The position numbers were made by a program, and so were the translations under genes. From a virus: DNA of 37,276 nt. The stretch covers positions 1-37,276 of the IMG/VR virus record IMGVR_UViG_3300031565_000157; one strand, given 5' to 3'. This document shows positions 36,696 through 37,276 of the stretch, in pieces. Numbering within the stretch: the first letter of the stretch is position 1; each line of letters starts with the position of its first letter. Under the pieces are notes generated by a model. It was not told the DNA's origin and made no database searches. It worked only from the letters and a program-made list of their open reading frames with translations.

Positions 36696-36853
36696 ATAAA
36701 TTTCCAGAAAATGCAAATATAACAGTTAAAGGTAATTCAAATAATATACACATAGCAGATACTGAAGTAAATCAAATATTTAATGATGTATGCAGAATAA
36801 TATTTGAAGCTGGTAAAAATATTACTATTACAGATAAAGGGATTGAATTTTGA
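36692..36853 (+). CDS. 53-aa protein before terminase
   Basis: ATGA overlap with the previous stop. MNKFPENANITVKGNSNNIH ... IFEAGKNITITDKGIEF: beta strands at both ends around a helix. It is the gene just upstream of terS, in the same direction. Confidence 0.62.
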   Translation: MNKFPENANITVKGNSNNIHIADTEVNQIFNDVCRIIFEAGKNITITDKGIEF

Positions 36854-36878
36854 CAAAAAGAGTAGCGGATAATAATTT

Positions 36879-37229
36879 ATGAATATTAGCGGTGTTATGC
36901 ATAATTTTACAGAAGAACAATTAAGAGAAGCTATAAAGAATACTGATTCAGTTATAAGCAATTTAGCTATAAATTTAGATTGTGACTGGCATACTGCACG
37001 CCGATATTTAGATAAATTTCCTGAAGTCAAGACGGAATTTGTCCGAGAATCCGAAAAAACAAGCGATAAAGCAAAAAGAAATATATCTAAAGCAATTGAT
37101 GAAGGTGATTTAAATCTTAGTAAATGGTATTTAGAAAAAAATATAAATACTAATAACGAATTTTCAGATAAGATACAGCTTGAACATTCAGGAGACATTA
37201 AAGTAAATATAAATATAAATGAAATATGA
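36879..37229 (+). CDS. terS: Terminase small subunit
   Basis: 116 aa. An N-terminal helix-turn-helix (EEQLREAIKNTDSVISNLAINLDCDWHTARRYLDKFPEV) recognises packaging sites; a helical middle (SDKAKRNISKAIDEGDLNLSKWYLEK) suits oligomer formation; the end IQLEHSGDIKVNININEI has the EHSGD motif seen at the C-terminus of many small terminases. It overlaps terL by ATGA. An in-frame ATG at 36897 is a possible alternative start. Confidence 0.9.
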   Translation: MNISGVMHNFTEEQLREAIKNTDSVISNLAINLDCDWHTARRYLDKFPEVKTEFVRESEKTSDKAKRNISKAIDEGDLNLSKWYLEKNINTNNEFSDKIQLEHSGDIKVNININEI

Positions 37230-37276
37230 AAGAAATCAATACTGATTTTGACATACCTACAAAATTCAAGCCTATT
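37151..37276. repeat. Terminal direct repeat, right copy
   Basis: Same 126 bases as 2-127. Joining the copies restores intact small and large terminase genes and a circle of about 37,149 bp. Confidence 0.95.
37226..37276 (+). CDS. terL: Terminase large subunit, first 17 codons (rest at 77-1276)
   Basis: The ATG and first codons of the packaging ATPase, cut by the window end and identical to the start of the gene at 77. Not a second gene. Confidence 0.93.
   Translation, partial: MKEINTDFDIPTKFKPI

Noticed and set aside
36850-36878. TTGACA just upstream of the terminase small subunit
   Set aside because: The best -10 at 17 bases is TAATTT, and the start point would fall beyond the ATG; TTGACA is here part of a stop region.
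1-37276. tRNA genes
   Set aside because: No cloverleaf with a TTC(A/G)A-type T loop and CCA-adjacent acceptor stem was found when reading the gaps; the short intergenic spaces leave little room.

Overview
The window is a complete, circularly permuted genome of an AT-rich tailed phage (about 37,149 bp unique). Its last 126 bases (37151-37276) repeat bases 2-127, so the terminase genes at the right end run directly into those at the left end. Sigma-70 promoters of the TTGACA/TATAAT type, Shine-Dalgarno starts and several signal peptides show a bacterial host with ordinary sigma-70 signals. The strongest clue to the host is a run of integron attC sites and gene cassettes at 33786-34905. Chromosomal integrons with large cassette arrays are known in oral spirochaetes (Treponema), so a Treponema-like spirochaete is my best guess; this is inference. 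No integrase, excisionase, partition gene, RNA polymerase, DNA polymerase or tRNA was found. The tail is inferred to be siphovirus-like: tube protein, G/GT chaperones and a long tape measure, with no sheath protein recognised.

Layout. 36879-19499 across the junction, + strand: small and large terminase, portal, head-morphogenesis protein, scaffold, capsid, beta-helix surface protein, two paralogous surface proteins, head-tail connectors, tail completion protein, tail tube, G/GT chaperones joined by a -1 frameshift, tape measure, distal tail proteins, a fibre with eight-residue repeats, a collar-domain protein and a lipoprotein, ending in a strong terminator. Three minus-strand 'moron' loci, each with its own promoter, interrupt this operon near 2.6-3.0, 9.2-9.4 and 9.6-9.8 kb. 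21897-19555, minus strand: a recombination operon (ERF-type annealing protein, RecB-like PD-(D/E)XK nuclease, SSB-like protein with an acidic tip, small genes). 21.9-23.5 kb: a divergent control region with paired promoters, a palindrome, a terminator-like leader, a secreted barrel-like protein, and a separate transcription unit carrying two structured RNA segments around a 60-aa ORF. 23.5-36.9 kb, + strand: HNH nuclease, replication initiator-like protein, DnaB helicase, DNA methyltransferase, two lysis enzymes (signal-peptide SLT lysozyme and Amidase_2), nucleases, YopX, a metallophosphoesterase, a zincin and many tiny zinc-ribbon or membrane proteins.

The most striking element is the cassette array at 33.8-34.9 kb. 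Four attC-like folded sites separate five small promoterless genes, directly behind a sigma-70 promoter and with no integron integrase in the genome. It therefore looks like a phage-borne cluster of attC sites lacking an integrase, which would depend on a host IntI in trans. The third attC has a 77-nt terminal loop and is itself translated as the C-terminal half of its cassette gene. The promoter and landing site are duplicated 2 kb upstream (31751), followed by a similar cassette-like gene and a collapsed attC. Other notable items are a stand-alone glycyl-radical domain resembling the C-terminus of anaerobic ribonucleotide reductase, and a terminator whose loop can pair with upstream RNA as a pseudoknot.
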